Of a DNA stretch of 64,000 nt, positions 27,485 to 35,543 are shown piece by piece. Source of the DNA: Actinomyces johnsonii (GTDB taxonomy: Bacteria; Actinomycetota; Actinomycetes; Actinomycetales; Actinomycetaceae). The notes below the pieces were generated by a model, which was not told the DNA's origin, ran no database searches, and saw only the letters and a program-made list of their open reading frames with translations. The first letter of the stretch is position 1, and each line of letters begins with the position of its first letter. The DNA lies in NCBI RefSeq assembly GCF_006546835.1, contig NZ_VICB01000019.1:3070-67069 (forward strand), in the 5' to 3' direction. A program made the position numbers and the translations under genes.

Positions 27485-28561
27485 CTAGTGGGTTTGACTT
27501 GCCAGCTGCTTCCGGTCCTTCGTGAGCTTGTCAGTGCTCCAGCTGTCGGAGAGGGCATCGAAGCCGCCGTTATCAGTAATCGCCGTGCCGTTGACAATGA
27601 GCTGCGTGGTGCGCGCCTTGGCAGCAAGGACTGCGGCGAATGTGCCACTGGCAGAGGAACCCGGCGGATCACCTACGGACAAAGAGGCCGTGGGGACGTT
27701 GATGGTACCCGACGAGATCAGGACAGTTGTGGCGTAGTCGTTGGCGAGATCACGATCGGATCCGCTGAGTGCTGAGACGTCAAGTGTTGTGGTGACCACC
27801 GTGGTGACTGCCGTGCCCGCAGAGACTTCAGAGATGCCACCGTTAGCAGATCCCTCAGTGACATGGGTGAAGGTCATCTTGTCGAGGTCGCCGCCGGTGT
27901 CGTAGGAGAGAACAACGTTGCCCAGGCAGACACGCTGACCCGCTGGGGGAGAGGTGATACCGAAGCTGTTCCATGCCGAGTCGACTTCCTGACTGTGCTC
28001 TGGAACCGGGACGTCGGCCTTGTAGGAGAGCGTGTGGCTGACGGCGCCGGTTCCATCGGGCTCAGCGGAGGTTGCTCTCCGGTACGTGATGTTGCCGCCG
28101 ATTATCAGAAACGGGTACGTGGCCGAGGGTTGGGACGCTGCTGCGCTGTCAGAGGCGTTGCCCGACGCCGTCGTGCCAACTGTCAGCCGGCTAGGTGACC
28201 ACTCGACCGTGGAATCGGGCGGAGCTGCCGCAGAAGGGTGAGAGTGCTTGACCCGACCGGCCCCCGTGTTCTCCGCCTGCTTGGTGACCTCCGAGGATGA
28301 GGGGGATGGGCAGGAGCGCTGGTGGGAGCACTGAGATGTCGCTCGTTTGGCCCGTGCGCCGGTGACCTGCGCGGTCACCGGGTTGGCTCCGGAACCTTCC
28401 GCGCTGTATCCGCTGGACAGTGACCGTGTGGTGTTGATGCTTTGGCGCGTTTCTGGGCCGGGGGCTGCCGCAACCGGGTGGGCGGTGCTCACCGCTGTAC
28501 TGACGAACAGCGCGAGGACGGCTGCCCACACCGGATGGGAAATGTGAAAACGGCGGCGCAC
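27485..28561 (-). CDS. Secreted hypothetical protein
   Basis: 358 residues from a GTG preceded by AAAGGA. Signal peptide RFHISHPVWAAVLALFVSTA with a likely AAA cleavage site; no lipobox, no sorting signal and no membrane anchor seen. Residues about 35-145 are Ser/Ala/Pro-rich, and the C-terminal 200 residues look like beta-rich extracellular repeats. Sits 43 bases upstream of the lipoprotein trio and is likely co-transcribed with it. No family recognised. Confidence 0.7.
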   Translation of the reverse strand: MRRRFHISHPVWAAVLALFVSTAVSTAHPVAAAPGPETRQSINTTRSLSSGYSAEGSGANPVTAQVTGARAKRATSQCSHQRSCPSPSSSEVTKQAENTGAGRVKHSHPSAAAPPDSTVEWSPSRLTVGTTASGNASDSAAASQPSATYPFLIIGGNITYRRATSAEPDGTGAVSHTLSYKADVPVPEHSQEVDSAWNSFGITSPPAGQRVCLGNVVLSYDTGGDLDKMTFTHVTEGSANGGISEVSAGTAVTTVVTTTLDVSALSGSDRDLANDYATTVLISSGTINVPTASLSVGDPPGSSASGTFAAVLAAKARTTQLIVNGTAITDNGGFDALSDSWSTDKLTKDRKQLASQTH

Positions 28562-28920
28562 GGAGTGCGTCCTTTCGGTGAGGCGACAGGTGTGGAGCGG
28601 TGTTGTCGGGGTCGATACCGTTATCTGTCCGAGACTCTACGGGCAGATGCGTGCCGGTGCCAATACGGGATCGTTCGTTCGGTGGTGGCGGAGGAGATGA
28701 TGCGAAGTGAGGACCACTGCCATAGGGCTGAATGAGGTACTCGTTGGAACTGCGTGAAAGGGCTACGATGGCGGGCGTTGGAGACGCGGCTGATCCGGTA
28801 TGTTTAGGATACCATCCGTCGGTGCGCCGAGGAGCTGGGCCCCGCTGCGAGGATTCTGCACCCCTGGGTGGAGTAGGTCGAAGCATCCAGAGCGTCCTGT
28901 CTGGCATCACCATGAACAGA
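28562..28920. other. Upstream region between secreted-protein gene and IS element
   Basis: 359 bases with no convincing gene. A GGTAT/ATACC stem around 28797-28813 is the only clear small structure. It probably contains the promoter of the minus-strand secreted protein and lipoprotein genes. Confidence 0.4.
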
Positions 28921-29818
28921 GAGGCTTATTCATAGGGTGTAGGTGAATATGATTCCGAGGACTGCTGTGATGGTTGTCTTGAAGGTTTCTAGTGGTCTTT
29001 TGTAGCCGGTGTGCAGGACTCTCCAGGTCTTGATGTTGGCGATGACTCTTTCGATCTTGTAGCGGACCTGGTTGACGGTGATGTTGTAGGCCTTGTCATC
29101 AGGGTGGAGCGGTAGGTTCGCGGGTTTTTTCTTTGGGGTGATCATGCCCAACCCGATGTAGCCCTTGTCGCCGATATGCCGCGGTGGTGATGCCCCTTCC
29201 GGGAGGTCGGCGGGTGGCACGTCAAGCAGTCCGCAGCGGCGTAAGGCCTCGGTGTCATGGACCCTTCCGTCGTGGGGGTCGGACACCCAGGCCAGGTGGC
29301 CCGTGAGGGTGCAGGCGACCTGGACGTTCAGTGCGGTGGTCCTGTGCTTGCCGGAGTACAGCTCAGGGTGTTCGGCCCAGGACCAGCACTGAAGGAGGGT
29401 GCCATCGACGATCAGCTGCACGGTGGGATCCAGATCCTCCACAGTCGGCACACTGATTTCCAAAGCCCGGGCAATCAGGGGTGTGTAGGCGGTGATGACT
29501 CGGGAGGCGGTGGCCTGCGAGACGCCGTAGAGCTCGGCGAGTTGCTCCTGGGGTAGGTTGTGCCTCAGGTATGTCAGTGTCAGACGCACGCACAGGTACA
29601 GCCCCAGCACCCGGGCCCCGAACGCCGGCAGGTCGGGGTTCTCGGCGAAAATGGTCTCGCACAGGTCCATAACCTCGCTGCGAGTGATCCTCGTGCTACT
29701 ATTCATGGCGGCGGTTTGTTCTTGGTTGAGTTGGCTTAGACACCAAAACTCTCTCAAGAACAAGCCGCCACCTTACTCAGCGACACACCCCCTTTAAACA
29801 CCCCTATGAATAAGCCTC
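28921..29818 (-). mobile_element. IS5-type insertion sequence, 898 bp, intact
   Basis: Perfect 17-bp terminal inverted repeats: GAGGCTTATTCATAGGG at the left end and its complement at the right end. One transposase gene fills the element. Flanks do not show a clean target duplication (AGA on the left, AGG on the right). It lies just past the tad operon and splits it from the lipoprotein genes, without obviously breaking a gene. Confidence 0.88.
28930..29706 (-). CDS. Transposase, IS5-like with DDE_Tnp_4 domain
   Basis: 258 residues from the ATG giving MNSSTRITRSEVMDLCETIF; a TTG 19 codons earlier is an alternative. An N-terminal helix-turn-helix (LPQEQLAELYGVSQATASRV) is followed by the catalytic DDE domain: Asp in LIVDGTLLQCW, Asp in WVSDPHDGRVHDTEA with GDKGYIGLG following, and Glu in RYKIERVIANIKTW. 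No internal stop or frameshift, so it may be active. Confidence 0.9.
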   Translation of the reverse strand: MNSSTRITRSEVMDLCETIFAENPDLPAFGARVLGLYLCVRLTLTYLRHNLPQEQLAELYGVSQATASRVITAYTPLIARALEISVPTVEDLDPTVQLIVDGTLLQCWSWAEHPELYSGKHRTTALNVQVACTLTGHLAWVSDPHDGRVHDTEALRRCGLLDVPPADLPEGASPPRHIGDKGYIGLGMITPKKKPANLPLHPDDKAYNITVNQVRYKIERVIANIKTWRVLHTGYKRPLETFKTTITAVLGIIFTYTL

Positions 29819-29953
29819 AGGGTGTCGATGCCTAGGGGCAGGAAAGACAAGCTTTATAGCAGGTGGCTAATGAGGAGACGGGGTCGAGGCTGTCTAACTA
29901 ATTAGCGTATTTGTGTTTGCTTGACCGTGTTGAGGTTACTTCTAAATCACGGG

Positions 29954-30634
29954 TCAGGTGCTGACTAGACGAGTGGAGACTCTGGCCTTCCTGCTCATTC
30001 CGGCGGGCACGTTGAAGGGTGTCGGCGTGGCGCTCGCACTGGGGGCGGACTTGGCGTCCTTCTTCTGAACAGGGGCCTTTGCCTGGGAGCGTTTTGTCAC
30101 ACACGTTCCATTGATCTCGAAACCGACTTGGCCGTCGCTGAGGCAGGCTCCATCCTCAGGCACGATCTTGGCGGTTGAGGTTGCAGTGAGTCGCTGGTCT
30201 GTGCCGGTCACGGCCGACTTGGTACGGACCGACACGGTGACAGTTCCCTGGGTCGTGTCCACGGAGTATGCTGTGAGTGTTGCCCCGTCCAGTGAGGCGT
30301 AGCGTTCCGCCGCTCGCTTAGCTCCCGGACCGGCGAAGGTGCCGAGTCCCCTGCCGGCATTACTCCAGAGACCGTCCTCGCTGGTGGCGTCCACGGCGTT
30401 TCCGTAGGTCGACTCGATGGAGCCAGCCCAGGCCCGTGCGGCGGCCAAGGCAGCCGCATCTGCCGCGTTGCTTGCATCGCGACGGTGGAGGATCGCATCC
30501 CCCAAGCCGGTCATGAGGCCCAGCGCCACAAATGCCACAAGTGCAGCGGCTACGCTGACGTAGGGGAGGATACTGCCACGTTCGTTAGACACCGTTTGAG
30601 AAAGCCGGATGTGTTTGCGTGGTGTTTGAGACAT
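29954..30634 (-). CDS. TadG-like Flp pilus assembly protein
   Basis: 226 residues. A short basic start, then the membrane helix GSILPYVSVAAALVAFVALG and the TadE/G-type HRRDASNAADAAALAAARAW that follows it in this family. The rest is extracytoplasmic, ending in a Lys/Ser/Pro-rich tail. The glutamate at position 5 after the processing glycine in TadE proteins is absent here, consistent with a TadG-like minor component. Last gene of the tad operon, 9 bases after the OmpA lipoprotein gene. Confidence 0.75.
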   Translation of the reverse strand: MSQTPRKHIRLSQTVSNERGSILPYVSVAAALVAFVALGLMTGLGDAILHRRDASNAADAAALAAARAWAGSIESTYGNAVDATSEDGLWSNAGRGLGTFAGPGAKRAAERYASLDGATLTAYSVDTTQGTVTVSVRTKSAVTGTDQRLTATSTAKIVPEDGACLSDGQVGFEINGTCVTKRSQAKAPVQKKDAKSAPSASATPTPFNVPAGMSRKARVSTRLVST

Positions 30635-30643
30635 AGTGGTTCC

Positions 30644-32350
30644 TCAGCTGTTCTTGATGGGGATGTCGGTGAGGCGGTAGGCGGTGTCTTTGAGGGAGTA
30701 CTTGCCTTCGAGGTGGTCGAGGATGATGGTGTCGCCGCCGGGGTCGGGCCAGGTGACGCAGATGGTGGTGGTGCCGGCTTTGAGGTGGTCGAGGAGGCGT
30801 AGTTCGGTCAGGGGGAGGTGCTGCTCGGCGTAGGCGTCGAGGTAGTCGGCAGGGAAGATGCGTTCGCCTCCGGCGATGAGGGTCAGGCCGTCGCTGGCGA
30901 GGAAGGTTGGTAGGGCTCCGCCGTCCTCGGATCGTTGGTTGGCCAGGAATGTCTGGGAGTCCTGGAGGAGGGGGTGCAATGGTGCGCCGGTGGAGCCGTC
31001 TTTGACGGTGCAGATGACGGTACCCAGGAGGTAACCGCCGGTTCGCGTGACGTAGTCGAGGCTGATGGTGACCTCTCCGCTGGTGCTGCTGCTCTTGGAA
31101 GTGAGGGTGACGCCCTCGGAGCCCTTGGCGACGGGGCCCTGTGGGTCCGGCAGCTTGCCGCTGCCATTGCTGGGGGTGGTGGTGGTATTGCTGTCTTTGG
31201 GGGTGGCGCCGCCGATGGGGGTGAGGGTGATCTCGACGCGGCGGTTGGTGGCTCGGGCCTGGTCGGTGGTGTCTTTGACCTTGGGCTGGCTCTCGCCCTT
31301 GCCGGACACACTGGTCTTCCACTTGTCGAGGCTGGTGAGCTGCTGGAGCCGGTCCTTGACGGCGTTGGCGCGTTTGTCGGAGAGGGTCTGGTTGTAGGCG
31401 TCGTCCTGGATGTCGTCGGTGTGGCCCACGATGGTGAGTGTCCCGCCGTCGGGGTGCTGCTTGAGCTGTCCGGCCACGGTCTGGAGCTGGGTGTCGGCGG
31501 CGGGGGTGAGGTCGGCAGAGTCGGGGGTGAAGGTGACATCGCTGGCTAGGGTGACGGTGATGTCCTTGCCGCCGGCCTGGGTGCTGGTGGAGTCGTCCAG
31601 GGTGCGGGTGTAGCGCTCGATGGCGACGGGGGCGGCGAGCTCGGTGGCGGCGCGTGGGTATTGGTCGATCACGGTTTGGGCGGTGCTCAGGTCGATGCCG
31701 GTCTTTTTGGCGGCGTCGGCTTCCAGGACCGAGACGGTGGTGAAGCCGGCCATGGGGACCAGGACGGTGACGGTATCGGTGTCGACCTTGCCGAAAGACA
31801 GATAGGAGGTGGTCTTCTCGCCGGGGGTGACCTCCAGGAATCCGTCGTTGTCGGCGCCGCTGCCGTCGGTGGCGCTCCACACGCGCCCGGAGCCCAGGTC
31901 GAGGAGCTTGACTCCGGAGGCCCCGGTGCCGGGGCGGAAGATGGACGGGACTCCCAGGTAACTCGAGATATTGAGCTTGTTGCTGTTTCCGCTGTGGGAG
32001 TTGGCGTTGACGTCGTCGATGGAGGCGTCGTCCTTGGCGCGGGTCAGCTTCAGCGCGATGATCGAGGTCTTCTCGTCCTTGCGGATGACGGGGGAGACCT
32101 CCACGGTCACGTTGTGGCCCATGATGTGGGCGTCGAGCTTCTGCCAGTCGGTGTTGCCGGCCTTGGCCGTGCCCTTGGCTGAGGCTGACCCGCTTGCCGG
32201 GGCCGAGCCCTTGCCTCTCGACGCGCCCGGCAGGTCGCAGCCCGCCAGCACCGACAGCCCGAGTCCCGCCAGGACCGAGAAGACCACAAAGGACCGACGA
32301 GGCAGCGCCCTCGAAGGGACACTGAGCGAACGGAAGAACACAGAGGACAC
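30644..32350 (-). CDS. OmpA-domain lipoprotein in the tad operon (paralogue 2)
   Basis: 568 residues from a GTG with CTAGGAG upstream. Lipobox LAGC (Cys38); family-specific N-terminal domain (TDWQKLDAHIMGHNVTVEVS); OmpA/MotB domain (VTFTPDSADLTPAADTQLQT, TIVGHTDDIQDDAYNQTLSD, ATNRRVEITL); then a C-terminal domain ending TAYRLTDIPIKNS. Known OmpA domains bind peptidoglycan, so it may tether the pilus machine to the wall. In Gram-negative tad loci an OmpA-like domain occurs on TadG-type components; finding it as a lipoprotein beside a TadG-like gene suggests a split of the same job. Paralogous to the copy downstream of rplA. Confidence 0.83.
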   Translation of the reverse strand: MSSVFFRSLSVPSRALPRRSFVVFSVLAGLGLSVLAGCDLPGASRGKGSAPASGSASAKGTAKAGNTDWQKLDAHIMGHNVTVEVSPVIRKDEKTSIIALKLTRAKDDASIDDVNANSHSGNSNKLNISSYLGVPSIFRPGTGASGVKLLDLGSGRVWSATDGSGADNDGFLEVTPGEKTTSYLSFGKVDTDTVTVLVPMAGFTTVSVLEADAAKKTGIDLSTAQTVIDQYPRAATELAAPVAIERYTRTLDDSTSTQAGGKDITVTLASDVTFTPDSADLTPAADTQLQTVAGQLKQHPDGGTLTIVGHTDDIQDDAYNQTLSDKRANAVKDRLQQLTSLDKWKTSVSGKGESQPKVKDTTDQARATNRRVEITLTPIGGATPKDSNTTTTPSNGSGKLPDPQGPVAKGSEGVTLTSKSSSTSGEVTISLDYVTRTGGYLLGTVICTVKDGSTGAPLHPLLQDSQTFLANQRSEDGGALPTFLASDGLTLIAGGERIFPADYLDAYAEQHLPLTELRLLDHLKAGTTTICVTWPDPGGDTIILDHLEGKYSLKDTAYRLTDIPIKNS

Positions 32351-32379
32351 AAGAACTCCTAGGCGAGAATATGCAGAAC

Positions 32380-32413
32380 TTCCTCATCAGAGACGATCAT
32401 CTCCGATGAGGAA
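32380..32413 (-). terminator. Hairpin between flp pilin and OmpA-lipoprotein genes
   Basis: TTCCTCATC and GATGAGGAA form a 9-bp stem with an inner GAGA/TCTC pairing. It lies 44 bases after the pilin stop on the minus strand. Probably a partial terminator that raises pilin mRNA over downstream genes. Confidence 0.55.
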
Positions 32414-32456
32414 ACTCTGTTGCATACAAACAAGCGGTGGTAGGCAAATGATGGAA

Positions 32457-32672
32457 TTACTTCAAATTCTCGATAGCATCCTTGATCTTTTTGATGACGG
32501 CGTCTCCGATACCAGACCCGTTTGCGGCGGCGATAACAAGGCCAATAATCGCTGCCGCGACGAGGGCAATGCCGGCGTACTCGACCATTGTCTGACCGCG
32601 CTCTCCATTGCGAAGGTTGATCCAGGCCTGCTGGAGACGAACCTGAAGGCGGAGAAGTGCGTTGTTGTTCAT
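32457..32672 (-). CDS. flp: Flp-type major pilin
   Basis: 71 residues. A basic leader ends in GERG, and the mature protein starts QTMVEYAGIALVAAAIIGLV: cleavage after Gly gives Glu at +5 and Tyr at +6, the Flp pilin signature. One hydrophobic helix and a short C-terminal helix complete it. The ATG has the best ribosome site in the locus (GGAGGTTACCC). Assembled by TadA/B/C into the Flp pilus after processing by the prepilin peptidase encoded upstream. It has its own 113-base leader, and its expression is probably the highest of the locus. Confidence 0.93.
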   Translation of the reverse strand: MNNNALLRLQVRLQQAWINLRNGERGQTMVEYAGIALVAAAIIGLVIAAANGSGIGDAVIKKIKDAIENLK

Positions 32673-32785
32673 GGGTAACCTCCGTGAGTGATCGGCGCCG
32701 TGCTTGGCGCCCGGTGTTGTTGACAACTCTTAAGGTAGGGGGATGATCGCCCCGCTCGATAGGGGCATACGCCCTGTCCTGCGGC
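32673..32785 (-). promoter_or_regulatory. Leader/promoter region of flp pilin gene
   Basis: 113-base gap between response-regulator stop and flp start. On the minus strand it contains TTGTCA (possible -35) and a GGCGCC...GGCGCC stem (about 32694-32709). It is the largest gap in the core tad genes and the natural place for control by the adjacent two-component system. Confidence 0.4.
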
Positions 32786-33415
32786 CTACTGAGCAGAGGG
32801 CGGCGACAACCAGACGGCGACCGCCTCAGCGCGGCTGTGGACGTGCAGTTTAGGGTAGGAACTGTTGAGGTAATTTTTAACTGTACGCTCTGACAGAAAA
32901 AGTTGCTGGGCGATCCTGTGGTTAGACATGCCGGTCGCAGCCAGGTCGAGGATCTCAGCCTCCCTTTCCGAGACCCGCGCACGCAAAGGGTTACTAGAAA
33001 CGTTATGAGCCGACGGATTGAGCACGACATCGGCGGCTTCCTTACCGAGCACCAGGCCTCCGTTGCGGCAGGTCTCAATGGCGCTGGTCACCTCATTGAT
33101 ACCCAACTGACCATGAACCAAATAGCCGCGTGCGCCGGTGTCAAGCGCCTGGCGGATAGTGCCGGGGTCTCGATTTGAAGTGAGCATAATGACCGAGGCG
33201 TCGGTACTCAGTTCTGGGAGGATGTCAAGTCCGCTGCGCCCTGGAGGCATGGAAACGTCAAGTAGGATGATGTCGGGGTAGTGTATGTGGTGTGCCTCGA
33301 GTGCGGAGAACGCATCCTCCGCCTCGATGACCTCATTCACAGCATCAATATGGTCGAGTACCGAGCGGAGTCCGATGCGGACAATAGCGTTGTCGTCAAC
33401 GACCATCACTTTCAT
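32786..33415 (-). CDS. NarL/LuxR-family response regulator of the tad locus
   Basis: 209 residues. Receiver domain with Asp7/Asp8 acidic pocket, phospho-acceptor Asp53 (DIILLDVSMPPG) and Thr79 (MLTSNRD); the usual switch lysine of GYLLKD is His101 (GYLVHGQ). The C-terminal LuxR-type HTH is RVSEREAEILDLAATGMSNH RIAQQLFLSERTVKNY. Overlaps the histidine-kinase gene by 4 bases, so they are a cognate pair. By position it probably controls the pilin gene that follows directly. The His-for-Lys change is unusual and may alter activation. Confidence 0.88.
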   Translation of the reverse strand: MKVMVVDDNAIVRIGLRSVLDHIDAVNEVIEAEDAFSALEAHHIHYPDIILLDVSMPPGRSGLDILPELSTDASVIMLTSNRDPGTIRQALDTGARGYLVHGQLGINEVTSAIETCRNGGLVLGKEAADVVLNPSAHNVSSNPLRARVSEREAEILDLAATGMSNHRIAQQLFLSERTVKNYLNSSYPKLHVHSRAEAVAVWLSPPSAQ

Positions 33416-34650
33416 ATTATCTTCTCCTTGTTAGTAGTGGTGTGAAGCGATGCGATAGGGACGCGAAGTCGAACACGGGTCCCCGCAGTCAGTTCGGAGA
33501 GCGAATCGATACTGAAGGCGCCGTTCAGTGTTAAAGAACGTTCCTTTAAACCTGCCAGTCCGTAATGCCCCTCTCGGTAGAGGTCTTTGACATCCTTTCC
33601 GAGACCGATGCCGTTATCGCGGACGTCGAGGCGGAAGCAGCTGTCGTCGTGGAGTATTGAGAGGTCAACTGACGTGGCATGGGCGTGTTTCTCAATATTG
33701 GCAAGGATCTCGCCCAGGATGCGCTGAAGCTGCCACATCGCCTCGGTCGAGCAGGGGAGAGGTGCGTTCGAGTCGGTGTGATTGATGGAGATCGATATGC
33801 CTGTGCGCGCTCCCCATCTGGTGGCTTCCTCGACAAGAGCGCCAACAATATCCTCGCCGCCCCCGGAACGCAGCCCGTCAAGGACGAGCCGGGCTTCCCT
33901 GCTCGCTTCGTCCGCGGACTCGAGAAGCGTGTGACTGAGTGGGGTTTCTGGGTGGTTCTCAGCGCTGAGAGAGCTTTCCAGGGATTCGGCGAGCATGCGA
34001 ATACCGTGGACGCTCTTAGCGAGCGAGTCGTGCAAATCTCTGGCAATCGTGAGTCTCTCGGCGGTGGCGCGTTCTTCTGCTCGGGCGAATGCAGCTTCGG
34101 CGGAGAGGCAACTGATTTCCATGAACTGGCTGTTCAGTCGGTTCCCGAGCAGAACACTAAAGAAGATTCCGGCAACCATGGTGGCGGCCACAACTGTGGA
34201 AATTGAGGCGTCATGTAACTTAAGGAGTGCGAGTGATAGGGTGGCGCCGACGCTCCACAATGATGCCCAGAAGGCTTGGCTTACAAGGCCGATGAGTACC
34301 GATGATGCGATAAGATAGGCAAGAGAAAGAGCAAGGCCTCCCGGGAATGTTGCAGGAAGAGTGCTGGTGATGACGCAAGTAATGACAAGGTCAGTGCATA
34401 TGTAAATCCAGTTGTCGACAATGAGGTCTGGGTGTTTATTGAACACTCTCAAAGTTGCCCAGTTGATGCTTAGTCCCAGGAGGGGAACCGCAACAGCTCC
34501 TCTGTCGGCGCTTGATGCAATGATTCCGAGTTCGCAAGCCAGGATGAGTCCAAGCCGTATGTCGCAGATCAGAGCCACTGCGGTAAAAAGGGCGTGGTGG
34601 TGAATGAATCTTGATGGGGGTTGAGAGTCTTGTGAATTAGTTTCCTGCAT
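33412..34650 (-). CDS. Membrane sensor histidine kinase (HisKA_3 type)
   Basis: 412 residues. Six or so membrane segments (residues about 20-175) with very short loops, no large outer sensor domain; then a helix with the phospho-acceptor His207 in ERLTIARDLHDSLAKSVHGI, and an HATPase domain with DVRDNGIGLG and GHYGLAGLKER. This is the NarX/DesK-like class. The ATG starts one base past the tadC stop (TGAAATG); a TTG four codons earlier is possible. Membrane state or pilus assembly status may be sensed, but no ligand is evident. Confidence 0.88.
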   Translation of the reverse strand: MQETNSQDSQPPSRFIHHHALFTAVALICDIRLGLILACELGIIASSADRGAVAVPLLGLSINWATLRVFNKHPDLIVDNWIYICTDLVITCVITSTLPATFPGGLALSLAYLIASSVLIGLVSQAFWASLWSVGATLSLALLKLHDASISTVVAATMVAGIFFSVLLGNRLNSQFMEISCLSAEAAFARAEERATAERLTIARDLHDSLAKSVHGIRMLAESLESSLSAENHPETPLSHTLLESADEASREARLVLDGLRSGGGEDIVGALVEEATRWGARTGISISINHTDSNAPLPCSTEAMWQLQRILGEILANIEKHAHATSVDLSILHDDSCFRLDVRDNGIGLGKDVKDLYREGHYGLAGLKERSLTLNGAFSIDSLSELTAGTRVRLRVPIASLHTTTNKEKII

Positions 34651-34651
34651 T

Positions 34652-35542
34652 TCATCCGCCAAATAGTTTCGCGATAGTGTCCTGATTGGCGAACACCATT
34701 CCTCCGAGCATGAGGATCATGGCGCCTGGAACCATGGTGGTCGTGGCGATGAGTGCTACCTTGGGCTGTGCCTTAGCCGCAGCGCGGCGGACCTGCTGGG
34801 CGCGTTCGCGACGAATCTCCTTGACGATCGACGTAAGGGCGTCGCCGATAGGGGTTCCTAATTCTTCGGACTGGAGGAGTGTGGTGACGAAGTTGTCGAT
34901 ATTGTTGGAACGGCAGCGTTTCTTGAGAGACGTGAAGGCGTCGCGTCGAGAAACTCCGAGTCGCATCTCATGAAGTGTTTTGCGCATTTCCTCGGCAATG
35001 GGGCCATCGAAATGGTTGCAAACTCGTTCTAGTGAACTACGAAATGGCATTCCTGAACGTACTGTAATGGCAAGAATGTCCAGGAAGTCGGGTAGGTCTC
35101 GGTCGATCGCTGTCTGTCGCTTCTGAATAGTTTGAAAAAGCCAGAGGTACATCCATCCTGAGAATACCGTCCCAAATGTTAATCCGTAGATGGGGTGGCC
35201 TAACAGAGTGAACACTGCTACAAGAAGGACGCTGAGGGAAATGAATCCCGCCTCCCTCTGGATGAATAGGTCGAGGGTGAGGCCTTCTGGGTTACCTGCA
35301 TTTTTCAGGTGTCGATCGAGTGTTTTTCGGTGGAGTGGCCCATAGAGGCGGCGGAGAGTCTGCTGTGTTCTGATGCCAAGTGCGTCAACCAGTAGGACAA
35401 ATCCGCTTTTTCGTTCGACCTTCATGTCGTCGTTGGCGGCGATTCCAAGCTGGCTAGTGCCGTCATCCTTGATGAGGTGGATTCCGTAGGCGGCAAGGAG
35501 TACCACGAATGCCGCTGTGGCGGAATATACTATTGCGGGCAT
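34652..35542 (-). CDS. tadC: Flp pilus inner-membrane platform protein TadC
   Basis: 296 residues of the T2SS-F family. N-terminal helix, a cytoplasmic segment, paired helices (SLSVLLVAVFTLLGHPIYGL), the GspF-like core (DLPDFLDILAITVRSGMPFR; GVSRRDAFTSLKKRC) and a C-terminal helix MVPGAMILMLGGMVF. Works with TadB as the platform that TadA acts on. One base separates it from tadB on one side and from the kinase gene on the other. Confidence 0.9.
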   Translation of the reverse strand: MPAIVYSATAAFVVLLAAYGIHLIKDDGTSQLGIAANDDMKVERKSGFVLLVDALGIRTQQTLRRLYGPLHRKTLDRHLKNAGNPEGLTLDLFIQREAGFISLSVLLVAVFTLLGHPIYGLTFGTVFSGWMYLWLFQTIQKRQTAIDRDLPDFLDILAITVRSGMPFRSSLERVCNHFDGPIAEEMRKTLHEMRLGVSRRDAFTSLKKRCRSNNIDNFVTTLLQSEELGTPIGDALTSIVKEIRRERAQQVRRAAAKAQPKVALIATTTMVPGAMILMLGGMVFANQDTIAKLFGG

Positions 35543-35543
35543 G

